Shown piece after piece: positions 36,751 through 46,302 of a DNA stretch of 64,000 nt; within the stretch, counting starts at the first letter, position 1; each line of letters starts with the position of its first letter. Position numbers and translations under genes: made by a program. Where the stretch lies: assembly GCA_949511625.1 (NCBI GenBank), contig CATFEX010000023.1:40677-104676 (forward strand), given 5' to 3'. This DNA is from UBA11891 sp003533785 (GTDB lineage Bacteria > Bacteroidota > Bacteroidia > Flavobacteriales > Flavobacteriaceae). The notes under the pieces were generated by a model. That model was not told the origin of the DNA. It did not search any database and worked only from the letters and a program-made list of their open reading frames with translations.

Positions 36751-38068
36751 ATTTACCTATGAATTGAAAACTCAACAGGAGAATCAAAATACCTAAAAGT
36801 CCTTGAAAGAAGGTCGCTACCGTATGCGTTCGCAATGCTTTTTGAGGCTCTATTCCCCCCACTTGTGAAACAATCCAAAAATAAGAATCGTTGGCATGCG
36901 ACACGGTCATGGCTCCGGTGCCAATGGCTAGGATTCCCCATATTTTACCCATATCACTATCCAATCCTAAGCCAGGCAAAAGCGGAAATGTTATGGCAGA
37001 GGCAGTCAAAATAGCGACTGTGGAGGATCCTTGGGCCGTTTTGAGAAAGGCGGCTAGCAAGAAAGGAATCAGTAAACCCATACGCTCAGGAAAAGACAGT
37101 ACAGCCAAATATTCTCCCAAAGGGAGCTGCTGTAAAACTTTTCCAAGCGCTCCGCCCATGGCTGTTATCATGACAATTGGTAAGGCTTGATCCCAACTTT
37201 TTCGGGCTTGATGTTTCAAGGGTGTATCCGTGTAGCGTTGCAACAAGGGGATCCCCATGACTCCACCTATAAAAAGGGCAATCAAGGGATTGGAAAGAAC
37301 GCTCAAAAGATATCTTAAAGTGCTGTTTTGCGTGGGTAGGGTTCCTAAAGCCATCATAAAAATGGGAACCATGATTGGGCTTATCGCTTTACCTATTGGG
37401 GGAAGTTTAGACGTTTTTGGTGAAATACCTGTAGGGCTCTCAATTGGAATTGTTTCTTTTACATTCCGTCCAATCCAGTAGGAATACCCTGCACCGGCAA
37501 GTGTTAAAACAAAGGCCAACAACCCCCCCCAAAGAAAGAGAATAAAGAGTTGTGTGAGTTCGAAATTGGCAGCCGCTGCCAGCGGACCAGGGGTGGGTGG
37601 AACAAGAACATGGGTTGCAAAAAGTCCAGTAGAAAGGGCTACCGTCAGACCCATTTTTGGAGTTTGGCTCTCTTGAGCCAATTGATTGTTGAGAGAATTG
37701 AGTATGACAAAAGCCGCATCGCAAAAAACGGGTATGGAAACCCAATAACCGATAAAGCCAACCACAAAATGAAGGGGCCATTTTGCCATTTTCCTCAGTA
37801 AAGTTTTGGCTATGGAAAGTGTAGCACCCGAAGCTTCTAAGCACACCCCAATCCAGCTTCCTAGGAAGATGAGAACACCAATTTTTTTGACCGTACTAAT
37901 GAATCCCATTCCTATTACACTGGGCCAATCCAGTAAAGGAACTTGGAAGACGATGGCCCCAAAAAAAGTTCCGAGGAACAAAACCCTGAGGGGAGGCCAA
38001 CGAAGCACACTGGTTCCAAGAATAATCCAAATCAATAAAACCAATAAAAGGATTAAATCACTGTTCAT
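36749..38068 (-). CDS. GntP-family gluconate/glycerate-type permease
   Basis: A 439-residue inner-membrane carrier of the GntP family with about 12 helices. KKIGVLIFLGSWIGVCLEASG and HVLVPPTPGPLAAAA are family features, the latter being the conserved Pro-rich loop. GntP members import gluconate and related sugar acids by proton symport. Since it overlaps glycerate kinase by four bases, glycerate is a reasonable substrate here, but this is inferred from context. It is the last gene of the leftward sugar block. Confidence 0.82.
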   Translation of the reverse strand: MNSDLILLLVLLIWIILGTSVLRWPPLRVLFLGTFFGAIVFQVPLLDWPSVIGMGFISTVKKIGVLIFLGSWIGVCLEASGATLSIAKTLLRKMAKWPLHFVVGFIGYWVSIPVFCDAAFVILNSLNNQLAQESQTPKMGLTVALSTGLFATHVLVPPTPGPLAAAANFELTQLFILFLWGGLLAFVLTLAGAGYSYWIGRNVKETIPIESPTGISPKTSKLPPIGKAISPIMVPIFMMALGTLPTQNSTLRYLLSVLSNPLIALFIGGVMGIPLLQRYTDTPLKHQARKSWDQALPIVMITAMGGALGKVLQQLPLGEYLAVLSFPERMGLLIPFLLAAFLKTAQGSSTVAILTASAITFPLLPGLGLDSDMGKIWGILAIGTGAMTVSHANDSYFWIVSQVGGIEPQKALRTHTVATFFQGLLGILILLLSFQFIGK

Positions 38069-39195
38069 TTTTTTATTTTGAAGTGAGAGATGAGGAGCTT
38101 TTGTGTAACTTTTTCTATGGCTTCAAAAGGTTTTTTTTGAGCGTATTCCAGTGACTCACACTCTTCAAGCAAACTTTTCCATCCAACAATGCCACAGGCC
38201 TCAAGAGTTTTGATGTCCAACTGGATTTGCCCGCATACAACTAGTGTAGGAACCCTATATAAATGCGCTTTTTTTGCTAGGGATAAAGGCACTTTTCCAA
38301 GCAAGCTTTGATGATCCAAACAACCTTCCCCTGTGAGAAGAAGGCTCGATTTCTGAAAAAGATCTTCCAGTCCACTCCAACGATAAAATGTTTCAAAACC
38401 GGATTGTAATGAAGCATTGAACAGGGTCACCATCCCTGCGGCTGTTCCCCCAGCTGCTCCCCCTCCTTCCAAAGAAGCCAAGGGCTGATTTGAAAGCGGC
38501 TGAAGAATACGAATCAATTGTTGGGAATTTTCTTCTAGGATAGCACACTGTTCAGGGGTGGCTCCTTTTTGGGGAGCAAAAATAGTTGCTGCTCCCTGGG
38601 GTCCAACTGGGGGGTTGGAGACGTCACAGATTACGTGAAGCCAGCCGCTTTTCATCGGGATAGAGATTTTATCACTATCGATAGAAGCGACGGTACCCAA
38701 CGTTTTTCCAGTTGGGATAAATGAATTACCAGTTGCATCCAGAGCAAGCCCCCCCATTCCACAAAAAATACCGAAGCCCATATCATGGGTAGCACTGCCG
38801 CCAATGCTTAGATAAATTTCATCACAGCCGTTGTTAAGGGCTTCTTTAATGAGAATACCTACTCCGTAGGTAGACGTTAATAATGGATTTCTTTCCTCGA
38901 GTGAGAGTTGAGATAAGCCAGCGATTTGTGAAAGTTCAATCCAAGCCTTGGACCCCATTTTGTAATAAGGAGCCCGAAGAGGGTGACCCAGAGCGTTTTG
39001 TGTATCCACCCACTGGAGATCACCTGTAAAATGGGATTCTAAAAAATCCAAAGCCCCCTCTCCTCCGTCAGAAAAGGGGATGCAATATGTTTTTAGAGAA
39101 GGCAACACTGACTGGGCTGCTCGTTCCATGGCTCTTGCTACCTCCTTAGCTGACAGACTGCCTTTAAATGAATCGGGTGCAATGAGAAGGTTCAT
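38065..39195 (-). CDS. Glycerate kinase
   Basis: A 376-residue glycerate kinase of the GarK/GlxK family, converting glycerate to phosphoglycerate. Typical motifs are LLIAPDSFKGSLSAKEVA at the N-terminus, FSDGGEGALDFLES, LSIGGSATHDMGFG and LLTGEGCLDHQSLLGK. Its stop overlaps the GntP permease start by four bases and it follows the fructokinase by 20 bases. With the permease it makes an uptake-and-activation pair for glycerate feeding lower glycolysis. Confidence 0.92.
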   Translation of the reverse strand: MNLLIAPDSFKGSLSAKEVARAMERAAQSVLPSLKTYCIPFSDGGEGALDFLESHFTGDLQWVDTQNALGHPLRAPYYKMGSKAWIELSQIAGLSQLSLEERNPLLTSTYGVGILIKEALNNGCDEIYLSIGGSATHDMGFGIFCGMGGLALDATGNSFIPTGKTLGTVASIDSDKISIPMKSGWLHVICDVSNPPVGPQGAATIFAPQKGATPEQCAILEENSQQLIRILQPLSNQPLASLEGGGAAGGTAAGMVTLFNASLQSGFETFYRWSGLEDLFQKSSLLLTGEGCLDHQSLLGKVPLSLAKKAHLYRVPTLVVCGQIQLDIKTLEACGIVGWKSLLEECESLEYAQKKPFEAIEKVTQKLLISHFKIKK

Positions 39196-39215
39196 TGGGA
39201 ATAATATTAAATATT

Positions 39216-40112
39216 TTAGGTATTTTTAGTTTTGCTTAAAAATTCAGTGAGTTCTTTTTGAGATATTATGGGATTGGCTCCCGTTCTAGAGGCAACCAAG
39301 GCCCCCATTGCACAAGCTTCTTCTAAAGCATCAGCCCTTGGCTGTCCACTTAATAGTCCTGCCAATAGGGTTCCAAGAAAACTGTCGCCAGCACCCACAG
39401 TATCGGCCACTTTAGTCTCAAAACCAGACTGATAAATAAAATGACTGTCCTCATACCACACTGCGCCTTTACTGCCTAGAGTAACACACACCTGTTGGGT
39501 ATAGGTTTGCTGGGCTAAGAAAACGATTTGTTTTTCAATATCACTTTCTGTACAACCCTGATATGTCACTATTTCTTCCAATTCCTCTTCATTACACTTA
39601 ATTAGGTCTGCAAGGTGCATCCACCTCAAAAGGTCGGTATGCTGGTAATGTGGTTTTCTAAGGTTGACATCAAATACTTTGTAACTTGCTTTCATGAGGA
39701 GCTTTTTGAGTGTGTTTTTGGAGGTTGCTCCACGAGTAACTAAACTTCCAAATACCAAACAGTCAGCCTCCTCAACATAACGTTCAATGGCAGATTCGTA
39801 GATGATAGCATCCCAAGCAACAGGACTTTCAATAGTATAAGTAGCAGAGCCTCCTTCATCCAAGAACACACCAACGCTTCCGGTTGAATGAGTGGTGTTT
39901 TTTTGTAAGTGAGCCGATATACCTGTTTCCTCAATTGCGATTTGTAATTCGTTCCCTAAAGCATCTTCGCCAATGGCGCTAATTAAGGTGGTGGAAACTC
40001 CTCGCTGGTTGAGTCGAAAAGCCACATTGAGGGGAGCTCCCCCCATTTTTTTTCCAGAGGGGAATAGGTCCCACAAAACTTCTCCAAAACAGACGGCATT
40101 GAATTGTTTCAT
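39216..40112 (-). CDS. Fructokinase (PfkB family)
   Basis: A 298-residue PfkB-family sugar kinase. The N-terminal CFGEVLWDLFPSGKKMGGAP and the DTVGAGDSFLGTLL signature near residue 240 are characteristic of bacterial fructokinases. It lies 43 bases after the GH32 fructosidase, so phosphorylation of fructose released from sucrose or fructan is the likely role. Cytoplasmic. Confidence 0.85.
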   Translation of the reverse strand: MKQFNAVCFGEVLWDLFPSGKKMGGAPLNVAFRLNQRGVSTTLISAIGEDALGNELQIAIEETGISAHLQKNTTHSTGSVGVFLDEGGSATYTIESPVAWDAIIYESAIERYVEEADCLVFGSLVTRGATSKNTLKKLLMKASYKVFDVNLRKPHYQHTDLLRWMHLADLIKCNEEELEEIVTYQGCTESDIEKQIVFLAQQTYTQQVCVTLGSKGAVWYEDSHFIYQSGFETKVADTVGAGDSFLGTLLAGLLSGQPRADALEEACAMGALVASRTGANPIISQKELTEFLSKTKNT

Positions 40113-40155
40113 AACAGCAAGATAAGAAGAAGCGTATCCACTCTATTATTTAAAT

Positions 40156-41730
40156 TTAATGAATGAACTCGGAAAGTTTAAAGTACTTAATTTCCCCCGA
40201 ATTTTGAGCAGCGAATAGACGCAGGTGTTCTAGCGGAGCACTTGGGAAATAAAGAGCAGTGAGTACAGTTTGCCCCCCATCAAAAAACAATTCCAAAGAA
40301 GTTTTGTCTATAATAATTTGAAAAGGAATAGTTGAGGTGACTGCATTTCGAGAGGCGGTTTGCTTTTCCGCAGAGAAAGCAGCGTTGAAATTGGGAATTT
40401 GCAGTTGACTTCGATCAATGAAAAACTCTTGTTTCTTACCGTCGTATCCAAAAAAGAGTTTGTCGCCTTGGGAATTGTCCATCTGGAACACATAGCTCTT
40501 ATATTTAGAAAGGGTCATTTCGCCTGAAATTTGCATTCGGTCCAGAGCTAAGTCTTCGATAGAGGCAAGGATAGTTTTGGAATCAACGGCCAAGGACTCC
40601 GTGATTTTTTTGTCTACAAGATGGGTCTTCCAGAATGGAGTTGGGAGAGATCGCATACGATAAGTAGTGCCAGCGGGGAGCAGATCAATCTCCCGAGGTA
40701 GGGTCATTCCATTTTTCCATTTTTGAGTTGGCACTTTTCTAGCATATTCCCAGTTGGATTGCCAACCAATAACTACTTTTTTGCCCCTCGGGTGGGGAAG
40801 GTTATTAAAGCTAACACTAGCATAATTATCAGTACCAAAATCCAACCAAAAATCATGCTTTTGCCCCATGGAATTTACAAATTCGGAGTCGGGGATAAAT
40901 TCTTTTCCATTCCAATCCCCAATAAAATACTGGGTGGCACTTCCTCCGTTGGGCCCCCCAGGGTTGATGCTGACTAATAGCACCCATTTTTTCTCTTTTG
41001 TGCCAGCCACGGGCAGTTCCATTAATTCGGGACACTCCCATACCCCTTCATGATTGCCAATACCTTTTCCAAACCTAGACAGGTAGGACCATTGCTTTAA
41101 GTCGGAAGAATGATAAAAAAAGACTTCACTATTGACAGCCAATGCCATTATCCACTGCTGAGAAGACAGGTCCCAAGAGACCTTAGGATCCCTAAAGTCG
41201 GTTATTCCAGGATTGGGAATTACTGGGTTTTGGTCGTATTTGACCCAATGAAATCCTTGATCGAGTGAATAGGCGATGCTTTGTGTTTGAAAGGTATTGG
41301 AGCAAGCGTCCTCTCCTTTTTGATCATGATTGGTATATATTGCAACTATTGGGATTTGACCTTCTTTTCCAAAACCTGATGTGTTTTGATGATCCACGAC
41401 AATACTCCCAGAGAAAATCGTTCCTAGCGCATCTGGGAATAAGGCTATAGGATGCTCTTTCCAATGAAGTAAATCCTTGCTCGTGGCATGCCCCCAATGC
41501 ATAGGACCCCATACATTGCTGAAGGGATGGTATTGAAAATAAAGATGGTAGGTGCCTTCGAAATAAAACATCCCATTGGGATCATTAAGCCATTGGGTTT
41601 GAGGAGTGAAATGAAAATGGGGTCGGTATAGTTTTTCTTCTTTTTGCATGGTATCTGGACTACTGGTGGTGCATCCGATTAAGAGCCAGCCTATCGTTAC
41701 TCCAACAATAGACTTCTCGTAATTAATCAT
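40156..41730 (-). CDS. GH32 beta-fructosidase lipoprotein (levanase/invertase type)
   Basis: A 524-residue family 32 glycoside hydrolase. The nucleophile is Asp50 in QWLNDPNG, the stabiliser motif is FRDP (Asp181), and the acid/base is Glu232 in WECPEL. A C-terminal beta-sandwich follows. The N-terminus (IVGVTIGWLLIGCTTSS) is a lipoprotein signal with Cys20, so the enzyme should be lipid-anchored in the periplasm or on the cell surface. It would hydrolyse sucrose, inulin-type or levan-type fructans; specificity cannot be read. It overlaps the upstream sugar porter by eight bases. Confidence 0.9.
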   Translation of the reverse strand: MINYEKSIVGVTIGWLLIGCTTSSPDTMQKEEKLYRPHFHFTPQTQWLNDPNGMFYFEGTYHLYFQYHPFSNVWGPMHWGHATSKDLLHWKEHPIALFPDALGTIFSGSIVVDHQNTSGFGKEGQIPIVAIYTNHDQKGEDACSNTFQTQSIAYSLDQGFHWVKYDQNPVIPNPGITDFRDPKVSWDLSSQQWIMALAVNSEVFFYHSSDLKQWSYLSRFGKGIGNHEGVWECPELMELPVAGTKEKKWVLLVSINPGGPNGGSATQYFIGDWNGKEFIPDSEFVNSMGQKHDFWLDFGTDNYASVSFNNLPHPRGKKVVIGWQSNWEYARKVPTQKWKNGMTLPREIDLLPAGTTYRMRSLPTPFWKTHLVDKKITESLAVDSKTILASIEDLALDRMQISGEMTLSKYKSYVFQMDNSQGDKLFFGYDGKKQEFFIDRSQLQIPNFNAAFSAEKQTASRNAVTSTIPFQIIIDKTSLELFFDGGQTVLTALYFPSAPLEHLRLFAAQNSGEIKYFKLSEFIH

Positions 41731-43063
41731 TAATTAATTTTTTACTCAATTGTTCAAGAGAAACCCCTTTGGTTTCTGGCATACTTACTCTCGCCCACAG
41801 CAGTTGTCCAAGCATCATGAATGAGAAAAAAGCAAATATGGGCCATGGGTTTTCTCCAAAAATCCCTTCTTTTTCGTCCAAAAATAATGGTGTTATAAGC
41901 GTGATCAACGCTGCAAAAACCCAATGGACCCCTGTACCCCACGCTTGACCATAGGCGCGAATTTTATTAGGGAAAATTTCTGAAATAAAAACCCAAATTA
42001 CCGCTCCTTGACCAATGGCATGGGAAGCGATAAAAAGAAGAATAAAGCTGATAAGAAGGATGGGGTTGGCTTCCGAATAAAAACACCAAGCAACTAGCGC
42101 CAAGCTGAGAATATATCCAATGGAACCCAAGGTCATTAACTGTCTCCGTCCCAAACGATCGATTAGACGAACACCGACAATAGTAAAAATTAGGTTGACC
42201 GTTCCAATAGAAATAGAACTGAAAAGAGATTCCTGGGTAGCCAAGCCCGAACGCTCCAAAATTTCAGGGGCATAGTATAAAACAAAATTTATTCCTGACC
42301 ATTGATTGAAAAAAGCCAATAAAAAAGCTAGGGTCAGTACGCGGGAATACTTTCTTTGAAAGAGAGATTCAGTTGTATCCATTTTCCCAGCCGCTTCTTT
42401 GATCGCCCTCAAGTTAGCTTCGGCTTCTTGTTCGGAATAAATAAATTGGAGAATGCGCAAGCCTTGTGTATCATCCTTTTTAGTGAGAATTAACCAGCGT
42501 GGACTTTCGGGAACTCGCAAAACAAATAGACAATAAATAAAAGCTGGAAACGCTTCAATACCTAACATCAAGCGCCAGTCAATAGCCCCTCCTATTCCGT
42601 CTAAAAGGTAATTGGATAAAAAGGCAATAAAAATTCCGAAAACGATATTGAATTGATACAAAGCAACAAATTGTCCTCGGGTTCTAGCGGTAGATATTTC
42701 TGAAATATAAACTGGAACGGCGACCGATGAGGCTCCAACTCCAAGACCACCGATAAACCGCATCAAGGAAAAGGTAAAGGGATCAGGAGCCAGCGCAGAA
42801 CCAAGAGCAGAAATTAGATAAAGAACTCCAATCCAAAATAAGGTTTTTTTTCTACCGTAACGTTGTGCGGGAAAGCCCCCCAAGAGCGAACCGACGACTG
42901 TTCCCCATAATGCCATTGACATGATAAAGGTTCCATGGAATAAAGGACTTAGCTGCCATAATTCTTTCACCGGTTGATTGGCACCTGAGATAACCACGGT
43001 GTCAAATCCAAACAAAAATCCGGCAACGGCCGCAGTGACGGACCAAAGGAGTGTTTTTTTCAT
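41723..43063 (-). CDS. MFS sugar porter
   Basis: A 446-residue, 12-helix major facilitator of the sugar porter family. The conserved loops RYGRKKTLFW, VPESPRWL, DRLGRRQLMTL and MPETKGVSLE are all present. It is the first gene of the leftward sugar block and, given GH32 and fructokinase next to it, probably imports fructose or sucrose. There is no SusC/SusD pair nearby, so outer-membrane passage would rely on another porin or on small substrates. Confidence 0.9.
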   Translation of the reverse strand: MKKTLLWSVTAAVAGFLFGFDTVVISGANQPVKELWQLSPLFHGTFIMSMALWGTVVGSLLGGFPAQRYGRKKTLFWIGVLYLISALGSALAPDPFTFSLMRFIGGLGVGASSVAVPVYISEISTARTRGQFVALYQFNIVFGIFIAFLSNYLLDGIGGAIDWRLMLGIEAFPAFIYCLFVLRVPESPRWLILTKKDDTQGLRILQFIYSEQEAEANLRAIKEAAGKMDTTESLFQRKYSRVLTLAFLLAFFNQWSGINFVLYYAPEILERSGLATQESLFSSISIGTVNLIFTIVGVRLIDRLGRRQLMTLGSIGYILSLALVAWCFYSEANPILLISFILLFIASHAIGQGAVIWVFISEIFPNKIRAYGQAWGTGVHWVFAALITLITPLFLDEKEGIFGENPWPIFAFFSFMMLGQLLWARVSMPETKGVSLEQLSKKLIND

Positions 43064-43215
43064 TTTGGCTTCTTTGCACTAAAGAAACAAAAAAAATAAA
43101 CCTGTTACAATAAAAAATGCTGAGGGTCGTTATGTATTAAAACACATTTGATATGAATTGGTGGAAAGCCTTATTTACCTATTGTCTCGGATATCATTAA
43201 TGGATATAGACCCTA

Positions 43216-43253
43216 GACACTTACCCTTTTATATTGAAAGCTAGTAAAGTGTC
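43216..43253. repeat. Imperfect inverted repeat upstream of the sugar operon
   Basis: GACACTTAC (43216-43224) and GTAAAGTGTC (43244-43253) are complementary except for one missing T, with a 19-base spacer. It lies in the 268-base divergent region between the MFS porter and rmuC, which holds no gene. It could be a regulator site; no further support is seen. A TACCTTTG element (43303-43310) may be the -7 box of rmuC. Confidence 0.3.
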
Positions 43254-43331
43254 ACTTGACTCCTTTGTTTTTGTTTTTTTTCTGATTACGACTTATTCCT
43301 TTTACCTTTGGTGCCAATTAATTTTTTATTC

Positions 43332-44615
43332 ATGGAGCTTCTGTGGGTTTTGTTATTGCTTGTCAATTTGGGCTTGGTTGCCTTCTTGGTTTTTCGAAAG
43401 CCAGCGGTAAGTGTGGACCAAAATAGAGTACAAGAAAAACTCCGAGAAGAACTGACCCAAAACCGAGAAGAATTACAAAGGAACTTAAGAGAAAGTCGGT
43501 TGGAATTGACCAAAAGCCTTGATCGTTTAGTAGATACCATCGCCAAAAAAGCCAAAGAAGATCGAGAGGAGCAACGCACTACATTGAAAGATTTTCAAGA
43601 GGCATTCTCTAAAAACGTGAAAGAATTTAACGAACTCCAAAAGCAGAAGTTTGAAGCCATGCGCCTAAAACAAGATGAATTGGTGAAGACCACTGAACTG
43701 CGTTTAGAAAAAATGCGTGAAACAGTGGATGAGAAATTGCATAAAACACTGGAAGAGCGGCTGGGGAAATCATTTGAAATTGTGACGCAGCAATTGTTGC
43801 GAGTCCAGAAAGGGTTAGGCGAAATGCAGACGCTGGCTGCTGGGGTTGGAGATTTAAAAAAGGTATTGAGTAATGTCAAAACAAGAGGTGTTCTAGGAGA
43901 GATTCAGTTGGCTAATATTTTGGAGCAGATATTAGCTCCCGAACAATATGAAGCCAACGTAAAAACCAAAAAAGGATCCGATGCCTTGGTAGAATTTGCC
44001 TTAAAACTGCCCGGGAAAAACGAAGGTGAAGGCGCCGTATATCTTCCCATTGACGCAAAATTTCCACAAGAAGACTATATTCGTCTGCAATCGGCGTATG
44101 AAAATGGTGATCCTGTGTTAATTGAAACCTCTTTGCGCGCTTTGTTACAAAGTATTAAAAAGTTTGCTCGGGAAATATCACAAAAATATATTGACCCTCC
44201 ACATACGACCGATTTTGGAATCTTGTTTTTACCTATTGAGGGGCTCTATGCAGAAGTCGTTCGACATCCCGATCTAATGGCTCAATTGCAACGAGAATCA
44301 AAAATTGTAATTACTGGGCCCACGACATTAGCCGCCATGTTGAATAGCTTACAAATGGGCTTTAGAACCCTGGCTATACAGAAGCGAAGCAGTGAAGTAT
44401 GGCAGATCTTAGCAGCTGTAAAAAAAGAATTTCAAATGTTTGGAGGTGTTCTTGAAAAAGCCCAAAAGAAGATTAGTGAAGCCGACCAGGAAATCAATAA
44501 ATTGGTCACAACAAGAACCAAAATGATGCTCTCCAAGTTGCGTAAAGTTGAAACACTAGATCAATCTCAAGAAGAAAATGACCCCCCCCTAAGTTTACCC
44601 AAATCCCAAGAATAG
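43332..44615 (+). CDS. rmuC: DNA recombination protein RmuC
   Basis: A 427-residue protein with an N-terminal membrane helix (ELLWVLLLLVNLGLVAFLVF), a long coiled coil (about 30-150, rich in Glu, Arg, Lys), and the RmuC nuclease-like domain: KTRGVLGEIQLANILEQIL, then LPIDAKFPQEDY and FLPIEGLYAEVV. It limits inversion at short repeats by an unclear mechanism. I start at ATG 43332, where the membrane helix begins; the TTG at 43308 is less likely. The DUF2490 gene starts six bases after its end. Confidence 0.9.
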   Translation: MELLWVLLLLVNLGLVAFLVFRKPAVSVDQNRVQEKLREELTQNREELQRNLRESRLELTKSLDRLVDTIAKKAKEDREEQRTTLKDFQEAFSKNVKEFNELQKQKFEAMRLKQDELVKTTELRLEKMRETVDEKLHKTLEERLGKSFEIVTQQLLRVQKGLGEMQTLAAGVGDLKKVLSNVKTRGVLGEIQLANILEQILAPEQYEANVKTKKGSDALVEFALKLPGKNEGEGAVYLPIDAKFPQEDYIRLQSAYENGDPVLIETSLRALLQSIKKFAREISQKYIDPPHTTDFGILFLPIEGLYAEVVRHPDLMAQLQRESKIVITGPTTLAAMLNSLQMGFRTLAIQKRSSEVWQILAAVKKEFQMFGGVLEKAQKKISEADQEINKLVTTRTKMMLSKLRKVETLDQSQEENDPPLSLPKSQE

Positions 44616-44621
44616 ATTGAA

Positions 44622-45290
44622 ATGAAGAATGCCCTGAAAATCATAATTGTCCTATTTTTTTTAATGGCTATCCAAACCCAAGCCCAAGAAAGCCAACAAT
44701 ACAATGCCTGGAATGCCCTATTCACTAGCTATTCTCTAACGACAAGCAGTAGCCTGCTCTTGGAAAAACATTATCGAACCAAAAGCTTTTACAGCGATCA
44801 GGATCAAATATTAGTCCGTCCTTCTATCAGCCGTAAAATTTCTAAAAATGCCACCCTTTCTGTAGGTTATACGTATATCAGCAATGGGGTGGGATCCAAT
44901 AGAGTCTCCGAAAATAATCTTTGGGAACAATTGTTTGTCAATTACCCAATCACCAAAAGCCTCCGTGGCTTTGGTTGGATTCGTGCTGAACATCGCTGGG
45001 TAGACTCAGGAAGCGTCAATTTCAGTACACGCATTCGTTTCCGAAATGGGTTTACCTATCCTTTGAATCAAAAGGGACTAAACCTTATGGCATATAATGA
45101 GGTTTTTTTGAACTTCAGCAATAGTTTTCCTGCCCAATTCAATCAAAATTGGAATTTCATTGGATTTAGTAAACAGCTGAGTGAGAGATTTCGTCTTCAG
45201 TCTGGATACCAAAGGACTTCTGTAAATAAAAATTACGGGGTTCTGGCCAAAAACATTTGGTTTACTATACTTTTTTGGAAACTACAATAA
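44622..45290 (+). CDS. DUF2490 outer-membrane beta-barrel protein
   Basis: A 222-residue protein with a signal peptide (about 1-21, ending QTQAQE) and alternating hydrophobic strands of a small barrel. It has the usual DUF2490 features: YNAWNALFTSYSLTTSSSLL, SVGYTYISNG and WIRAEHRWVDSG, ending in an aromatic residue-rich strand (FTILFWKLQ). Location is the outer membrane; function is unknown. It is tightly coupled to rmuC and convergent with the TsdA-like gene. Confidence 0.8.
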   Translation: MKNALKIIIVLFFLMAIQTQAQESQQYNAWNALFTSYSLTTSSSLLLEKHYRTKSFYSDQDQILVRPSISRKISKNATLSVGYTYISNGVGSNRVSENNLWEQLFVNYPITKSLRGFGWIRAEHRWVDSGSVNFSTRIRFRNGFTYPLNQKGLNLMAYNEVFLNFSNSFPAQFNQNWNFIGFSKQLSERFRLQSGYQRTSVNKNYGVLAKNIWFTILFWKLQ

Positions 45291-45294
45291 GGGA

Positions 45295-46302
45295 TCAATA
45301 GTTCTTTTCAATGCCAAATTGTTCCTCATAGTACTTAACGATGGGCGGAAAGGGTCCAAACTTATGTTGAGTTGCAGAAAAGTCGTCCTCCCAGGGGCCA
45401 TAGGGCGTTGAAACAGGCTTTCTTTTTTTATCTGGATAATCGTTTACTTTTTTCTTGAGGGGAGGTCTTTCCTTACTATTGATATATCCCGCTACGTCGT
45501 AGGCTTCTTCATCGGTAAGTAGGGGTGTCTTCCAGTTGGCTTTCAGATAGGGCATATTTGATTTAATGAATGCAGCGGCGGTTAACACACGATTCATTCC
45601 TGCTCCTTCATTGTAAGCTTCCCTTCCCCAAAGTGGAGGGTATTGATATACATTCCCTATTTTACTACCTTTCCCTTCTTCGCCATGACACAAGGCACAT
45701 GCTCTAAGGTATATGGCTTTTCCGTTGTCTACATTTACGGCTCTTTTGGGAATGGATATAGCCAAAAATCCGGCACGATGGTTTTCTAGACTCACATAAT
45801 TTTTATCTAACCAATCCATGTAAGCGAGCATGGCTTGCATCAAAGGGTCTTCTCTATTTAATACCTTACCATTCATGCTTCGTTCCATACAACCATTGAT
45901 TCGATCTACCAAGTCACTGACCTTACCATCGCGGCCACTAAATTTTGGATAGCGTCTGGTAACTCCAAGAAAAGAAGCTGCACCGTTTTGTGTACCTGCT
46001 TTTAAATGACAGTTGGAGCAAGAAAGTCTGTTAGGAGATAGGGTACTGCTTCCAATCCAAGTATTATAATCTGTGATAATGATTTCATATCCTTTTTTTA
46101 CAGCAGAGGGAGGATCCGTGGCTGAGAGGAAAGATTCTACAGACCATGGATTTTCATCAGAGACAGAGGAAAACATAGACGGTTTTGAGGGCACTTTCAA
46201 TAAAAAGAAGATTCCTACCAAAACCACACATAGAAGAATGCTTAGGTTTCGAACCCCAATAATAAATCTTTGAACCACTCCTTTCTTGTTATAAAAATCC
46301 AT
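45295..46302 (-). CDS. TsdA-like diheme cytochrome c (thiosulfate dehydrogenase family)
   Basis: A 335-residue exported diheme cytochrome. An N-terminal anchor helix lies at about 20-36. Heme 1 site is CSNCH (95-99), with RINGCMERSMNGK (Cys138) matching the conserved segment that carries the axial Cys in TsdA. Heme 2 site is CALCH (202-206), with GAGMNR and KSNMP supplying Met candidates. The C-terminal QHKFGPFPPI is also TsdA-like. TsdA joins two thiosulfates to tetrathionate, or the reverse. The start is ATG 46302; a TTG at 46323 is less likely. It is divergent from the exported DsrE-like gene with 12 bases between start codons. Confidence 0.75.
   Translation of the reverse strand: MDFYNKKGVVQRFIIGVRNLSILLCVVLVGIFFLLKVPSKPSMFSSVSDENPWSVESFLSATDPPSAVKKGYEIIITDYNTWIGSSTLSPNRLSCSNCHLKAGTQNGAASFLGVTRRYPKFSGRDGKVSDLVDRINGCMERSMNGKVLNREDPLMQAMLAYMDWLDKNYVSLENHRAGFLAISIPKRAVNVDNGKAIYLRACALCHGEEGKGSKIGNVYQYPPLWGREAYNEGAGMNRVLTAAAFIKSNMPYLKANWKTPLLTDEEAYDVAGYINSKERPPLKKKVNDYPDKKRKPVSTPYGPWEDDFSATQHKFGPFPPIVKYYEEQFGIEKNY

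Noticed and set aside
36593..36796. Open frame across tRNA-Asp
   Set aside because: It is a reading of the tRNA and its terminator; the tRNA structure and promoter explain the sequence.
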